From NCBI GenBank assembly GCA_014529385.2, contig CM043959.1, positions 15,820,809-15,884,808 on the forward strand: a stretch of 64,000 bases of DNA. The letters are read 5' to 3'. A program made the translations under genes and the position numbers. The notes beneath the pieces were generated by a model. It had not been told where the DNA came from. It was given only the letters and a program-made list of their open reading frames with translations, and made no database searches. Source of the DNA: Adiantum capillus-veneris. Its lineage: Eukaryota; Streptophyta; Polypodiopsida; Polypodiales; Pteridaceae. Positions 38,591 to 50,960 of the stretch are shown in pieces. Every line of letters begins with the position of its first letter. Positions within the stretch are counted from its first letter, which is position 1.

Positions 38591-38708
38591 CGGACTTGTC
38601 TTCTCAAGGGTGGCCACACATGGGCGGATTGGAGGGTCCGATTTGGACTTATTCGCACAAGGGCGGCTACACATGGCTGTCTCTCATAAGAGAGGGCAGC
38701 CCTTTTGG

Positions 38709-38720
38709 CCTATATAAGGA
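38709..38720 (+). promoter_or_regulatory. TATA box of copia J
   Basis: GGCCTATATAAGGAGGCC. The 3' LTR has CTATAAAAG in the same place (near 43520). Flanking GGCC and GGAGGCC are conserved. Confidence 0.7.
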
Positions 38721-38917
38721 GGCCATTTCTACACACATTTCATAGTGTGAAGTTGATGCAACAAGGTGAGTGTGAGGTGGTGAGAGTGAAGCAAGGCGGG
38801 AGCTCCATTAAGGGTATAATCCCTTTGTAAACTACTTCTTGTTTTGAAGTACTAAAGCCATTGAGTGGCTGCTTTCCCGTGGACGTAGCCCACATTGGGT
38901 GAACCACGTATATCGTG

Positions 38918-38952
<35 letters not shown>

Positions 38953-39038
38953 CTATAATCTCGTGTATATAAATCTGTCTCTCTCCATTAAGTAATCTAC
39001 TCAATTATCTATTTAGCTACAAGTTATTTCCTAACAAC

Positions 39039-39050
39039 TGGTATCAGAGC
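39039..39050 (+). other. Primer binding site of copia J
   Basis: TGGTATCAGAGC two bases after the 5' LTR, the usual tRNA-iMet-type site. Confidence 0.9.
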
Positions 39051-39109
39051 AAGGTTTGCTCGTAGCTAAATTATCTCAAGGAAAGGATTCCTTGAATTGA
39101 GTGGGAGTT

Positions 39110-42100
39110 ATGGCGGACAAAGGGAAGCTCAAGATTGAGAAGTTCAACGGCAAAAACTACCAACATTGGAAGATGCAGATTGAAAACTATCTCTACCAGA
39201 AGGACCTCTATTTTCCACTAGGCGGTCTTGCGAAGAAGCCCGCAACAATGGCAGATGAAGCATGGATTGTCCTTGATCGAAAGGCACTGGGAACAATCCG
39301 GTTAAGCTTGGCGTCAACGGTGGCCTTCAATGTTTCGGAGATGAAGACCACGGAGGACTTGATGAAGTCACTTGACGACTTCTACAAGAAACCATCGGCA
39401 TCCAATAAGGTATTTCTTATGAAGCGCTTGTTCAATCTAAAGATGGCAGAGAATGGTTCAGTTGCAGAACACCTGAATGACTTTAACACAAACATAAGTC
39501 AACTTCGATCAATGAAAATCAATTTCGATGACGAAGTGCGAGCTCTCCTTATACTATCATCTCTACCGGATAGTTGGGACAGCCTTGTGATGGCTGTAAG
39601 TAATTCTATCTCTGGCACAAATACTCTTAAGTTTGATGATGTTGTGGGTGTTCTCCTAAGCGAGGAAATGCGAAGGAGAAGCACAAGAGAATCATCAAGT
39701 GCTGCACTATCAGTGGAAACAAGAGGAAGGCCTAAGGAGAGGTTCAAAAACCAAAAGGGTGGTGATCGCTCAAGGCGGAGCAAGTCACGCACAAAGTCAG
39801 TTCTTGAATGTTGGAACTGCGGCAAGAAGGGCCACGTCAAGAAGGATTGCTGGTCCAAGAAGAAGAAGGAGACAGAGTCTCAAGACAACAAGCCAACATC
39901 GGAGGCCAATGTGGCAGGTAAAGTAGAGCAAGATGCTCTAATTCTCTCATTAGACAATGTGTCTAATTCCTGGATAGTAGATTCCGGGGCTTCATTCCAT
40001 GCGACACCACACAAGCAACATTTCCAACACTACACCAAAGGTAATTTTGGGTATGTATACTTGGGAGACGATGAAGCTTGTGAGATTGTCGGCAAAGGTA
40101 CAGTTTCTGTCAAAACTGCTAACGGAAATGAATGGAAGCTTAAAGATGTTAGGCATGTTCCTTCTCTTCGCAAAAATTTGATCTCTACAGGACAATTGGA
40201 CGATGAAGGTCACAACATTGCATTCGGAAACAAACGGTGGAAGATCTCAAAGGGATCTTTGGTGGTTGCCAAGGGAGAAAAAGTTGGTACACTTTACTTG
40301 TGTACTGTTAGCACGCAACCTTCAGCTTGTACAACAACTACAGAAGTTGATAGTGCGGTGTGGCACTACCGACTTGGGCATATGAGTGCCAAAGGAATGC
40401 AAATCCTTCAAACAAAGAAGCTTCTACCAGGTTTGAAAGAAGTGGACTTAGAGTTCTGTGAAGATTGTGTTTATGGTAAACAAAAGAGGGTAAAATTTCA
40501 AAAATCAGGAAATGAAAGAAAAAATAAAAAACTTGAGTTGGTTCATTATGATGTTTGGGGTCCTGCAAGTACACCATCACTTGGTGGCTCATTGTACTAT
40601 GTAACATTCATAGACGATGCGACTAGAAAAACATGGGTTTATGTTATGAAGAATAAATCCGATGTATTTTCCATATTTCAAAGGTGGAAAGCCTTTGTGG
40701 AGAATGAAACAGGTACCAAGGTTAAATGCCTCAGATCCGACAATGGAGGCGAATATTGCAGCCAAGCTTTTGAAAGATTTTGTGCTAGCAATGGCATTCG
40801 GAGGCAAAGGACAACCCCAAGGACACCTCAACAAAATGGGATTTCGGAAAGGATGAACAGGACAATCATGGAACGAGCACGAAGCATGTGGCTACATGCA
40901 GGCCTACCGCTTGAGCTTTGGGCGGAAGCTGTAAGTACGTCTGTGTACTTAATCAATCGGTCACCCTCAACGGCATTGGATGGGGGAGTTCTAGAAGAGG
41001 CATGGACAGGTAAACCGGTGAATTATGCATTTCTCAAAGTGTTTGGGTGTGAGGCTTTCATGCACATAGATAGAAGCCTAAGATCAAAGTTAGATGCAAA
41101 GTCCAAAAAGTGTTTCTTCATTGGCTATGGAGAAGGAGACTTTGGGTATCGCCTATGGAATCTTGAAGATGGTAAAATCTTAAGGAGTAGGGATGTAATT
41201 TTTAACGAACAAAATATGTACAAAGATTACTTGGAAAGAAAACAAACAAAAGAAACAGGTGATGAGTACATGGAGCTTGAGGACGGTGAAGACTCAAGGA
41301 CTGCAAACGGTGACAATGTGCAACAACGTCAACCAAATGAGGAGCCTCAACCTATTCCCCGAAGATCTACAAGAGCAAGTAGACCTCCAGAAAGGTTTGT
41401 TCCTTCCTTCAACCATCTCTTGATCTCTGATTCTGAAGAGCCGGAATCATATGAAGAAGCTATGCAACATGAATCCTAAGAAGAATGGACGAAGAGCATG
41501 CAAGTGGAGATGGACTCACTACATCGCAACCAAACATGGGAGTTGGTTGAGTTGCCTAAAGATAAGCGGGCACTTCAAAACAAATGGGTGTACAAGCTAA
41601 AGGAAGAAGAAGGTGGGAAGAAAAGGTACAAGTCTAGGCTTGTGGTAAAAGGTTTTTCTCAAAAGAAAGGTATTGACTTCAATGAAATATTTTCTCCTGT
41701 TGTAAAAATGAACTCAATTAGGCTTGTCTTAAGCCTTGTGGATGCTCATGATCTAAATCTCGAGCAAATGGATGTAAATACAGCATTCCCTCACGGTGAC
41801 TTAGAGGAGGAAATCTACATGCTTCAACCAAAGGGGTATGAAGTAAAAGGTAAGGAGAAAATGGTTTGCAGATTAAAGAAGAGCTTGTATGGTTTAAAGC
41901 AAGCATAAAGACAATGGTACTTGAAGTTTGATCGATGGATGTTGGATCATGGATTCACAAGATACAACTCGGATCACTGCGTCTACACGAAGAATTTGGG
42001 AGATGGGAAATTCATCATCCTAATGTTGTATGTTGATGACATGTTGATTGCAAGTGCTAACATGCAGGACATCAAAGAACTAAAAGAGGAGCTGTCCAAA

Positions 42101-42990
42101 TCTTTTTCAATGAAAGATTTAGGTCTGCAAAGAGGATACTTGGTATGAAAATATCAAGGGACAGGACGAAGAAGACAATAAAGCTATCTCAAGAAGATTA
42201 CATCAAGAAGGTACTAGAAAGGTTTGCAATGCAAAATGCAAAACCAGTTTCTACACCTTTGGCTGGTCATTTTAAACTAACGAAGGATATGTGTCCAAAG
42301 ACACAAGAGGAGATAGCCTATATGTCTAAAGTTCCATATGCTGCAGCGGTAGGTTCTCTAATGTATGCTATGGTCTGGACAAGGCCAGACATTGCACATG
42401 CAGTGGGAGTTGTGAGTAGGTTCATGGACAACCCAGGTAAAGAGCATTGGCAAGCTGTGAAGTGGATACTTAGGTATCTAAAAGGGACAACAACAAATGC
42501 TTTGTATTTTGGAGGAACTGATATTTTTCTAGAAGGGTATGCTGATGCAGATATGGCAGGTGACAAAGATACTCGAAGGAGCACTACTGGCTATGTGTTC
42601 ACGGTTGGAGGCACAGCAGTAAGCTGGGCTTCAAAGCTGTAGAAAGTCGTTTCACTTTCTACCACGGAAGCAGAGTATGTAGCAATGACGGAGGCAAGCA
42701 AAGAAATTCTGTGGCTTCACAGATTCTTAGAAAAGCTTGGATTCAAACAAGACAATTGTGTCTTGTATAGTGATAGCCAAAGCGCTATCCATCTTGCGAA
42801 GAACTCAGCCTTTCATTCAAGGACAAAGCACATTGAGGTGAGATATCACTTCATACGCACTCTTTTGGAAGAGGGACAACTAAAGCTAGGAAAGGTGCAT
42901 ACAAGTGAAAATCCTGCAGACATGTTTACAAAGGTGGTCAACAAGGAGAAGTTGAGCTTTTGCTCATCTTCAATCGGCATTCAAGGATAA
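39110..42990 (+). pseudogene. copia J gag-pol polyprotein with three stops and one frameshift
   Basis: The start at 39110 (MADKGKLKIEKFNG) is preferred over the upstream ATG at 39101 because family members begin this way. In order: UBN2-type gag; zinc knuckle CWNCGKKGHVKKDC (near 39815); protease WIVDSGASFHAT (near 39975); GAG-pre-integrase HYRLGHMSAKGM; integrase with HYDVWGP, RSDNGGEY and PQQNGISERMNRT, a DDE set that looks complete; RT with MDVNTAFPHGDLEEEIYM and LYVDDMLIAS; and RNase H with YADADMAGDKDTRRST, STTEAEYVAM and HSRTKHIEVRYHFI. The defects are TAA at 41477-41479, TAA at 41906-41908 (after YGLKQA), a one-base loss near 42125, and TAG at 42640-42642 (after SWASKL). All domains are otherwise present and full length. 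An in-trans supply would be needed for any movement. Confidence 0.93.
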
Positions 42991-43038
42991 GAAGCCAGAA
43001 TGGAAAGCAGTCACAGGTTTGGTTTGGAGATCAGTCTC

Positions 43039-43050
43039 CAAGTGGAAGAT
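43039..43050 (+). other. Polypurine tract of copia J
   Basis: AAGTGGAAGA lies directly before the 3' LTR start at 43051. Confidence 0.65.
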
Positions 43051-43841
43051 TGTTAAGTATGGAGCCTAATTTACCCTTGTAATTTTCTGTGGTAAAAGCG
43101 CACATTTGTAAGGCCCCCATTATGAGGAGAAGCCATCGTGCGTGAAGGAAAATCACTCACCGGAAACCAAAATTTTCACGGACAAGAATCAGGGGCAACT
43201 CTAAAGACCTCGGGGGCGGAGGCCCCCGAGACTTTTTTTTTCGCCGGAATATTATGGCCGGACGGCGGCCGGAAAGTGGTCGGAAAACAACCGGTCGGTT
43301 GGCCGGTGGCCGGTAGTCAATGGCCGATGGCCGGTGGTCGGAAGTCAATGGCCGGTGGCCAGAAGTCAATGGCCGGTGGCCGGTGGCCGAATTCAAAAGC
43401 GGACTTGTCTTCTCAAGGGCGGCCACACATGGGCGGATTGGAGGGTCCGATTTGGACTTATTTGCACAAGGGCGGCTACACATGGCTGTCTCTCATAAGA
43501 GAGGGTAGCCCTTTTGGCCTATAAAAGGAGGCCATTTCTACACACATTTCATAGTGTGAAGTTGATGCAACAAGGTGAGTGTGAGGTGGTGAGAGTGAAG
43601 CAAGGCGGGAGCTCCATTAAGGGTATAATCCCTTTGTAAACTACTTCTTGTTTTGAAGTACTAAAGCCATTCAGTGGCTGCTTTCCCGTGGATGTAGCCC
43701 ACATTGGGTGAACCACGTATATCGTGTGTACTCTCTCTCTCTCTCTCTCTCTCTACTCTATAGTCTCGTGTATGTAAATCTGTCTCTCTCCATTAAGTAA
43801 TCTACTCAATTATCTATTTAGCTACGTCTTATTTCCTAACA
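43051..43841 (+). mobile_element. 3' LTR of copia J
   Basis: 791 bp, TGTTAAGTATGGAGCC to TTCCTAACA, followed by the target duplication AAGAT. The minisatellite and (CT)n runs are shorter than in the 5' LTR. Confidence 0.95.
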
Positions 43842-43846
43842 AAGAT

Positions 43847-44924
43847 CACACTTATAGAGATGTCATAAAAATACCCATACAAGAATTTGAATCAGTCTCA
43901 TCGGTTGAAACTAAGCTTCCATCTTGGTTGAACAAAGACAGACCTGTTTGGATGTGCGGAGCCTCAGAAAATGGGAGCTTAAAATAAGAAGAATGTATCT
44001 TAGAAATGGATTGCACGGACGAGGCCGATGTACATGAACCCTTTTTGGAGCATTTGTTCGAGCCATTTGAGTGGACTCAAATTTTGGCAACAATGGATGT
44101 CCGTGTAATGTCTATGCCTACTCAAGTTTGCAATGAGGACAGCTATGGCATAATTCCCATACAAATGATCTCAACCCTTCACATTGAAGACAAAGTTCAA
44201 GAATCCAAGGACTTAATGAAAGCTCAACAAGTCTTTTTAGACCTCTACTATAATGCAACAGATGAGTTGGAAGAACATTAAGCTACCTTAGATGAATTGG
44301 GGTCAGAAAAAGAATATATGAGAGCTAAACTACTCATAAAAGGAGGGGAGGAAAAGTTTTTTGACTTTCCAAACCAAAAATCGAGAAGGCAAAATTGGTA
44401 TAGAAGAAAAAGAGACACGAGAAACTCGAAAGCTAGACCTATGCCATCAGTCTCTAGTAGAACACATTTTCTGATGCAGATAGATGCACATGATTGTGTC
44501 AAAGACAAAATCACTGGTAGATATCCTTTAAACGGAAAGCAGAAAAATATTGAAAACATTGAGGAAAGAAATAAAGGAAACTTAAGCAAAACCTAAATAC
44601 CAGGACAAGGATTCACCCATGACACGAGTTGAACAAAGAAAGAAGTATCAAGAGTTGAAGAAAGCTCTAAAGGAGATATATACAACTAAAATGGAAACCA
44701 CTGAGGAGGAAGGTAAAGATGTACAGAGTGTTCCATCCCGTTACAAGAAATATATTCTCCAAGACCGAAAAATCATAGTCAAACAACCTGTCAGAGAACT
44801 ATGAAAACATGGCGAGTCCTACGAAGGACCTGAAAATACAAAAAAGACAGATCTGGCCGAACTAGGAGAAGAGCCTAGATCTGCCTACATTGCAAACGAG
44901 CTGACTGAAGAAGAAGAAGAGCTT
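43847..44924 (+). other. Element H linker between protease and RT
   Basis: Continuation of element H after the copia insertion. Open patches (44006-44281, 44297-44596, 44619-44804) are acidic or lysine-rich and lack domain motifs. They match the variable spacer before RT in this lineage. Confidence 0.5.
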
Positions 44925-45976
44925 TTGTTAAGCTTATTGAAAGAATACCGCGATATCTTTGCTTGGTCTTATAAGGATCTCAAGGGTGTTGATCCAGAAA
45001 TCTATGAACATACCATACCTATGAGAGACGATGCAAAACCAAGCAGACAGAGGCCATATACTTATAATGAAACATTTGCCAGAAAGATCAAAGAAGAGAT
45101 TGAAAAGGTAAAGGAGGCCGAATTCATTTATGAAATTGAACACACAGATTGGGTGTCTCCAATTGTGGTAAGAACCAAGAAAAATGGAAAATTACGAGCG
45201 TGTGTCAATCTCAAGAAAGTGAATGTAGCTACCATTAGAGACAACTTTCCTCTTCCAATCACTGAGCATGTTTTAGAAAGAGTTGCAGGAAAAGAAGCTT
45301 ACAACATTTTAGATGGCTTTTCGGAATACATTCAACTTTTGGTTGACCCCAAAGATCAGCATAAAACTGCCTTTGCAATTGAATGGGGTATTTTTGCCTA
45401 TAGGGTTATGCCTTTTGGGGTTAACTAATGCTCCTACCACCTTTCAAAGATTGATGAGCCATGCTTTTAAAGAATATCTTTGGAATTTCTTGGAAGTATA
45501 TATGGATGATCTATGTGTACATTCATCAATCCGGGATGATCATTTTGAACACCTCAAAAAGGTTTTCAAAAAATATAGACTTTATAGGATTTTCTTAAAT
45601 CTTGAAAAATGCATATTCATGGGCAGACAAGGAAAAATTCTTGAACATATAGTGTCTAAAAATGGCATAGCTACTGATATGGATAAAATTAATGTTATTG
45701 CTGAATTGCCTAGACCGACAACAGTCAAAGGGGTTCAAGCTTTCATGGGACATTGTGGATATTACAGAAGATTCATTTACAGGTACGCTATAATTGAAAA
45801 ATCCATGTACATCTTGATTACACTCTTTGAATGGATGGATGAGTGTGGAAAATCCTTCATGAAGCTTAAGCAAGCTCTCACTTCAGCTCCAATATTGAAA
45901 TCACCAGATTGGAATAAGATATTCCACATACATGTAGATGCTTCCAATTTTGCCGTTGGGTGTATACTAGCTAGGA
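44925..45976 (+). pseudogene. Element H reverse transcriptase and truncated RNase H
   Basis: DIFAWSYKDLKGVDPEI opens RT. Then come WVSPIVVRTKKNGKLRACVN, DNFPLPITEHVLE and FAYRVMPFGV. One extra G in a GGGG run near 45415 shifts the frame. The second frame reads LTNAPTTFQRLM, VYMDDLCVHS (catalytic YMDD intact), GHIVSKNG-like EHIVSKNGIA, GHCGYYRRFI and FHIHVDASNFAVGCILA, the first RNase H strand with its Asp. Homology stops at about 45976. The ACVN and YMDD forms fit the Tat/Athila branch rather than chromoviruses. Confidence 0.88.
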
Positions 45977-46439
45977 AGCTTTCATGGCTACCACCAAGAA
46001 GGCCCTCATCCGTGCGAGCAATTCACAAAACTCAAAAGAGTCAGCAGGACAAAGGGAGGAGCCCAAAGTCCATTACTGGCCACTCAAGGGCCATCCACCA
46101 AAATAGAAAACACTAGCGTCCATCCAGATATCATCTCTCCCTCACGCTTGGCGGGGAGAGAATAATCACAAGACACCTCGCACCATCAGGCCATCGTCTT
46201 GCAAGAAGAAAGAACACAACCTCCGCCCACATCAGCTGCCTACCATAGATCAACCAAATAGCACACAAGGGAGCAATCCATCAACGGACATGACCCTACT
46301 TCCACCGGGTAATCCTCCTCCTCAATGTTGCACCGAGTAGCTGAACCTTCAAAACAACTACCCAAGTCTCATTGTGAACCACATCTAACAGCAACCAGAC
46401 TGTTCGAGTAACTCCCAAAAGAACCTACAGTTGTAGATA
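45977..46439. other. Flank of compound element I, no gene recognised
   Basis: C-rich on the plus strand, similar in style to 52782-53330 on the other side of element I, so the two are probably parts of one sequence split by the insertion. Confidence 0.45.
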
Positions 46440-46444
46440 ACATG

Positions 46445-46871
46445 TGTGATGTCCCCAACCCACCGACACCAAAAAGCGGGATGGGGGTCCTTGACAGGTC
46501 TCTAGGCTTAATAAAAATTAGAGTCTCTAAACAAGAAAAAACCAAGGAGTAGATCTTTACCATTAATAATGGCTTGGGTCTATAGCCTTAGAAGAAGACC
46601 TAGTCCTGTCTCGCAGCGTAAACGGGACAACATATTAACAATCCCAAAAGTCTTTTGGCCCTATAACTTCCATATATTGGGCTAAGGTATCCTCAACCAA
46701 CGCTTTTTTCCTCCTAGCATATGTGAGGGCACAGCCCCGCTGGTGGACTCCTCTTCCCATTGAAGAAGTTTTTAAAACATTTTTAGTGTGCAAGGATGGA
46801 TAATTACCTGACTAATCACGACCCGTCCATGATTGACAACCTTAGTCAATCCCCACTTACCACCCTGCACT
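46445..46871 (-). mobile_element. Inverted LTR fragment at left end of I
   Basis: Reverse complement of the 3' LTR at about 52350-52776. The first 281 bp (46445-46725) form the left arm of a palindrome with 46872-47152. The rest (46726-46871) is the loop. Confidence 0.85.
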
Positions 46872-47152
46872 CACACTTGTTAGGGGGAAAAAAAGCGTTG
46901 GTTGAGGATACCTTAGCCCAATATGTGACAATTATAGGGCTGAAAGACTTTTGGGATTGTTAATATGTTGTCCCGTTTCGGCTGCGAGACAAGATTAGGT
47001 CTTCTTCTAAGGCTATAGACCCAAGCCATTGTCAATGGTAAAGGTCTATTCCTTGGTTTTTTCTTGTTTAGAGACTCTGATTTTTATTAGGCCTAGAGAC
47101 ATGTCCAGGACCCCATCCCGTTTTTTGGTGTCAGTGGGTTGGAGACATTACA
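46872..47152 (+). mobile_element. 5' LTR of I, 5'-truncated (right palindrome arm)
   Basis: Runs to GGAGACATTACA at 47152. It is about 90% identical to the inverted left arm and to the 3' LTR. The upstream part of the LTR is missing on this strand. Confidence 0.85.
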
Positions 47153-47154
47153 AG

Positions 47155-47166
47155 TGGTATCGGAGC
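47155..47166 (+). other. Primer binding site of I (variant)
   Basis: TGGTATCGGAGC, one transition from the tRNA-iMet-type site, two bases after the LTR end. Confidence 0.8.
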
Positions 47167-48039
47167 ATGTGTAATTTAAACTCTTGGACATAGGGAAAAG
47201 TTAAGGTGTTAGGTTGAAATAAGTGATCTTGACGAATTCAATTTAAGATTAAAAAGAGGGAGACAAAGAAAGAGAGAATTATCCCCATCTTTGCAGGAAG
47301 ATTTCCATCAGGCCTACCACAAATCCATGGATTTCAACATTAGGTTTATGAGGGCTTGCCTATCGCGACACTATTTAATGCGAAAAAGCATGATGAAATG
47401 GCTAGATAAGAGATTTTCTCCTTCCACTTGGAGGATCAAGAGGTCAGGATCTGGTGGAATTTTCTTCACTGATGCGGGAGAGTTAGAAGGTTTATAACTA
47501 AATATGAAGAGACTCAGATGGGCCGAAGATCTTCAAGTGATTGAAGTATACTTTTTCATTGGGGCGAAGAATCCAAAAGAAACCCTTGTAATAGATGATG
47601 TCCAAGTATCAAAAATTAATGGGTCTTTGATCTGGTGTCTAAAATAATCTACCCAGGTAGATTTAGGCCCATAGGTGTAGGCTCAAGTTTTAGTGGACCA
47701 AAAGATGTATATTTTGATCCTGTATCTGATCCACCCAAAATCCACAAGATTCTAGTATAGGATTGTCATCGCCTTTGTATATAGTAGGATCTTCATGGAT
47801 TGTATTAACTCTTGGACATACTATGGTTCTCATGGGTATGCTATAAGCATTTTTGTTTATGGTTTGGTAATTGTCTTCATCCTGTGTGCAAAAGTTGTGA
47901 GTATGAGATAAGTTAAAAGCATAAGTAAGAGAGATTTCATCTGGTACTAAATTTCACTAATTCAATCTCAGGGAAATACTCACGTAAATAGCCTTTACAC
48001 TGTTGCTTAAGAGAAAAAAATACTATTAAAGCAAGTCCA

Positions 48040-48888
48040 CCTCCCTACCTTCAAGGGAGAGGGACCCAATTTAGAGTGAGATACCGAAGCGTGGTTAGAT
48101 GCTATGGATGACTATTTTAAAGCTTCAAGAACTGCTTAGGAAAACCAAACAATGTTGGGTATGTTTAGTCTCAGCGGAGATGCCAAACTTTGGTGGAAGC
48201 AACACTACAAAGATAATCCCATGAGTAGTCCGTCTTGGGAGAAAATAAAGCAGGCAATCAAAGAACGCTATCTCCCTCCTGCACATCAGGCTATTAAGAT
48301 GAATGAGTTCTTTGGTCTATGCCAATTAGGACTTTCATTAGAGGAGTACTACACCAAGTTCGTGTCTTTACGACGCTATGCTCCCCAGATGACCATGGAG
48401 CAACAAATTGCCCATTTCTGTCAAGGCCTCAACAAACCGAAGCCCTGAGTACACGTCTCGAAGCCATGAGGCCTACATCAATACAGGACGCCCTTCTTAG
48501 GGCTAAGCCTCTTGCAGGCGAAGGAACCAACTCTACAAGGAACTATAATGGATTTGATAACTTTAGGGGAAGAGCCAGGGGAACTTTCAACCAAGGATAT
48601 CAACAACATGGAGTAGCTGCAGCGGTGAACTTGGAGCAGACCTTCCTAAATGTTAGGTGCTATGGATGCAATCAAATGAGGCACTATAGAAATAACTATT
48701 GTGAAGAGCAAAACCCTCGAACTACTGCTAGAGCCATTCCTCAAAATCAAGGAGACAATCTAAGAGGAGGTAGAAATGGAGGACGAGGTAGAGGAAGAGC
48801 AAGAGGAGCCATATCTTATGCAATCATGGGAGAACCAACCTTAATGAATGAGGAAGATGAAACAGCCACTCGCTTGGCTACAATTTAG
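48040..48888 (+). pseudogene. Element I gag
   Basis: Retrotrans_gag core: LPTFKGEGPNLE, a stop, DTEAWLDAMDDYFKAS, a second stop, then MLGMFSLSGDAKLWWKQHY, WEKIKQAIKERYLPP and FGLCQLGLSLEEYYTKFV, ending near 48448. One frameshift leads to EALSTRLEAMRPTSIQDAL, a Gly/Arg-rich tail and a knuckle-like CYGCNQMRHYRNNYC, with one extra residue before the last Cys and Arg instead of Gly before His. It ends in a TAG at 48886-48888. At least two stops and a frameshift break it. No protease, RT or integrase follows in the 3.4 kb before the 3' LTR. Confidence 0.78.
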
Positions 48889-49689
48889 TAATCCTAGAGC
48901 TCAACAACAATACGCAGTTTTGTAAACCACTATAAATCGATAATGTAAAACTTTTAGTTACTTTATATATTATAATGATATTTTTGGAATCTTAAGCACA
49001 ACAAACCGCGGGCTAGAAATTTTCAGAACTGAATTCCGATAAAAACTGGCATAGTTATGGCCCCTAAAAGTTTACACTGTGGATTAAATTTATAAAATAA
49101 ATTGAAAGGTTTTGGTAATCATTACTGTAAAAGACTTTTATCATAAAATCCGTAGATATTTACAGATTGCAAATATTTTCAAAATTAATCATGAAATGGG
49201 TCAGATAATAGCAAAAAATTGATTTTGTGTATTCGGGGGACTGTGTGGGGTAATAATGAACTTGCCCAGACTGGAATTAGCAGTAGGGGATGCTTGTGGA
49301 TCTGTAGGGCTGCCTTGGGATGCAAGTTACTGCCATTTCCAGCCTCTGAGTGCCCAGAAACCTATAAATATGACCCCTTGCTTCACAATTTGGAAGAGAC
49401 TCGGAGTCCTGGTCATTTCTCTCTCACCTAGAGAGAACTCTACTCAAAAATCACTAGAGCAAAAAATCTAGTTGATTATTCCACGGTAGCTTAATTCCTT
49501 TTTAATTAGCAAAATTATGCTAATTTACATGTATTTTCTTAATTAATCCAATTAATTAAGAAGATTAAATTTGCTTACACTCTAAATTACTCTCTTAATT
49601 CTTAATATTTTGTTGATTACTTAGATTAAGATTAAGGATATTAATCTAATTAATTATTAAGCCATAATAGGGCTAAAATTAATCTTTTT

Positions 49690-50960
49690 GGTCATAAATT
49701 AATGGTAATTATACTAATTTAAGATAATTATCAGAGCTGTATTAAACTGTCAAGATGCTAGAAAAATTATCTCTTAATTTTTTGATTAATTTTTGTAATT
49801 AATTAGACAAAAATTAGATGTCTTGAATCAAAAAACTGATGGAAAATCTATTTAATTAGCTAAAAAATTCTTAAGTTAATTATCACAGCTAGAAAATAGC
49901 GTTAGGAACACTGGGTAAATTACTCATTAACAAGTCGTGATAATTATCTTGAGGTTAGAAAAAAAGATAGCTATTTATCTAAGTCAGATTAGACTAATTT
50001 TAGCTATAAATTAAAGGAGGGAACACAAAAAACTATGTTAGATAATTATGTGCTATTTATTACAGTTAGTTTACATGTTAAATAAGCCGTGATAATTATG
50101 TTAAGGCTAGAAAAATAATTTAGATGTCTATCTAAGTCAGATTAGACTAATTTTAGCTATAAATTAAAAGGAGAAATTAGAAAAACATGTTAGATAATTA
50201 TGTGCTATTTATCAAAGTTAGTTTACATGGTAAAAAAGCCTTGATAGTTATCTTGAGGCTAGAAAAATAATATAGCCATTTATCTAGGTCAAATTAGACT
50301 AATTTTAGCTATAAATTGAAGAGCAAATTAGCTAAATTACTTAGATAATTATATAGTAATTATCAGAGGTACAAATCACTATTAAAAACCCATGATAAAT
50401 ATTTCATGCATATATATTTAGTTTAGCTAATTATATTAGCTAATATTATCTAATTTTGACTGTAAATTAGAAAGAAAAATTAGTTAATTAATTTATATAA
50501 TTACATAGTAATTATGAGAGATAAAAAATAGCATTAGAAAGTCAATATAATTATCTTGAACACAAATAATCACTTTAGCTAATTATCTTAGCTAATATTG
50601 TTTGATTTTTACTAAAAACTAAAGGGAATAATTAGTAAATCATGTTAGATGATTACATGCTATTTATCAGAGTTAAACTATATGATAGAAAAGCCATAAT
50701 AATTATGTCAAGGTTAGAAGATTATTATAGATATTTATCGAAGTCAAATTATACTAATTTTAGCTAAAAATTAAAGGGGTAAACTAGTAAATCATGTTGG
50801 ATAATTACATGCTATTTATCAAAGCTAGATTATATGATAAAGAAGCTGTGATAATTATGTAAAGGTTAGAAAATTAGTATAGATATTTATCTAAGTCAAA
50901 TTATACTAATTTTAGCTGAAAATTAAATATGAAAATTAGATGTTTAAGTTGAAAAATTAA
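49690..50960. repeat. AT-rich tandem array, period about 152 bp
   Basis: The marker ATTAGACTAATTTTAGCT (or close variants) recurs at 49988, 50141, 50293, about 50447, 50600, 50748 and 50900, giving spacings of 148-154 bp. Each unit also has GATAATTATNTGCTATTTATC and a GNTGATAATTAT block. Units are diverged. The array lies in the non-coding interior of element I. Confidence 0.82.

Larger units (their letters stand above)
38193..39036 (+). mobile_element. 5' LTR of copia J
   Basis: 844 bp, TGTTAAGTATGGAGCC to TTCCTAACA. It holds a GC-rich minisatellite, a TATA box (CTATATAAG near 38711) and a (CT)n run near 38923-38948. Confidence 0.95.
38193..43841 (+). mobile_element. Complete Ty1/copia element J
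   Basis: 5649 bp with two LTRs, primer site, gag-pol and polypurine tract. The target duplication AAGAT is exact (38188-38192 and 43842-43846). It is inserted in element H between protease and RT in the same orientation. LTRs differ by roughly 20 substitutions, mostly transitions, plus a few length changes in repeats. Confidence 0.95.
32100..45976 (+). mobile_element. Tat/Athila-like Ty3/gypsy element H, truncated, split by copia J
   Basis: 5' LTR, tRNA-Asp-type primer site, long leader, gag, zinc knuckles, protease, RT and the first part of RNase H lie in order. The copia element J (38193-43841) sits between protease and RT. The element stops abruptly inside RNase H at about 45976, and no integrase or 3' LTR follows. 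Several frameshifts and stops occur. Confidence 0.82.

Noticed and set aside
39499-39858. Antisense open frames over copia gag-pol
   Set aside because: They are shadows of the sense polyprotein, with no independent motif.
45313-46116. 267-codon frame read as one protein
   Set aside because: Only 45430-45976 is pol. Its first part overlaps the other RT frame before the frameshift, and its tail after 45976 is read-through into unrelated flank.
49690-50960. CRISPR-like or centromeric array
   Set aside because: The units are diverged along their whole length with no constant repeat and variable spacer, so it is not CRISPR. Centromeric function cannot be judged from sequence.
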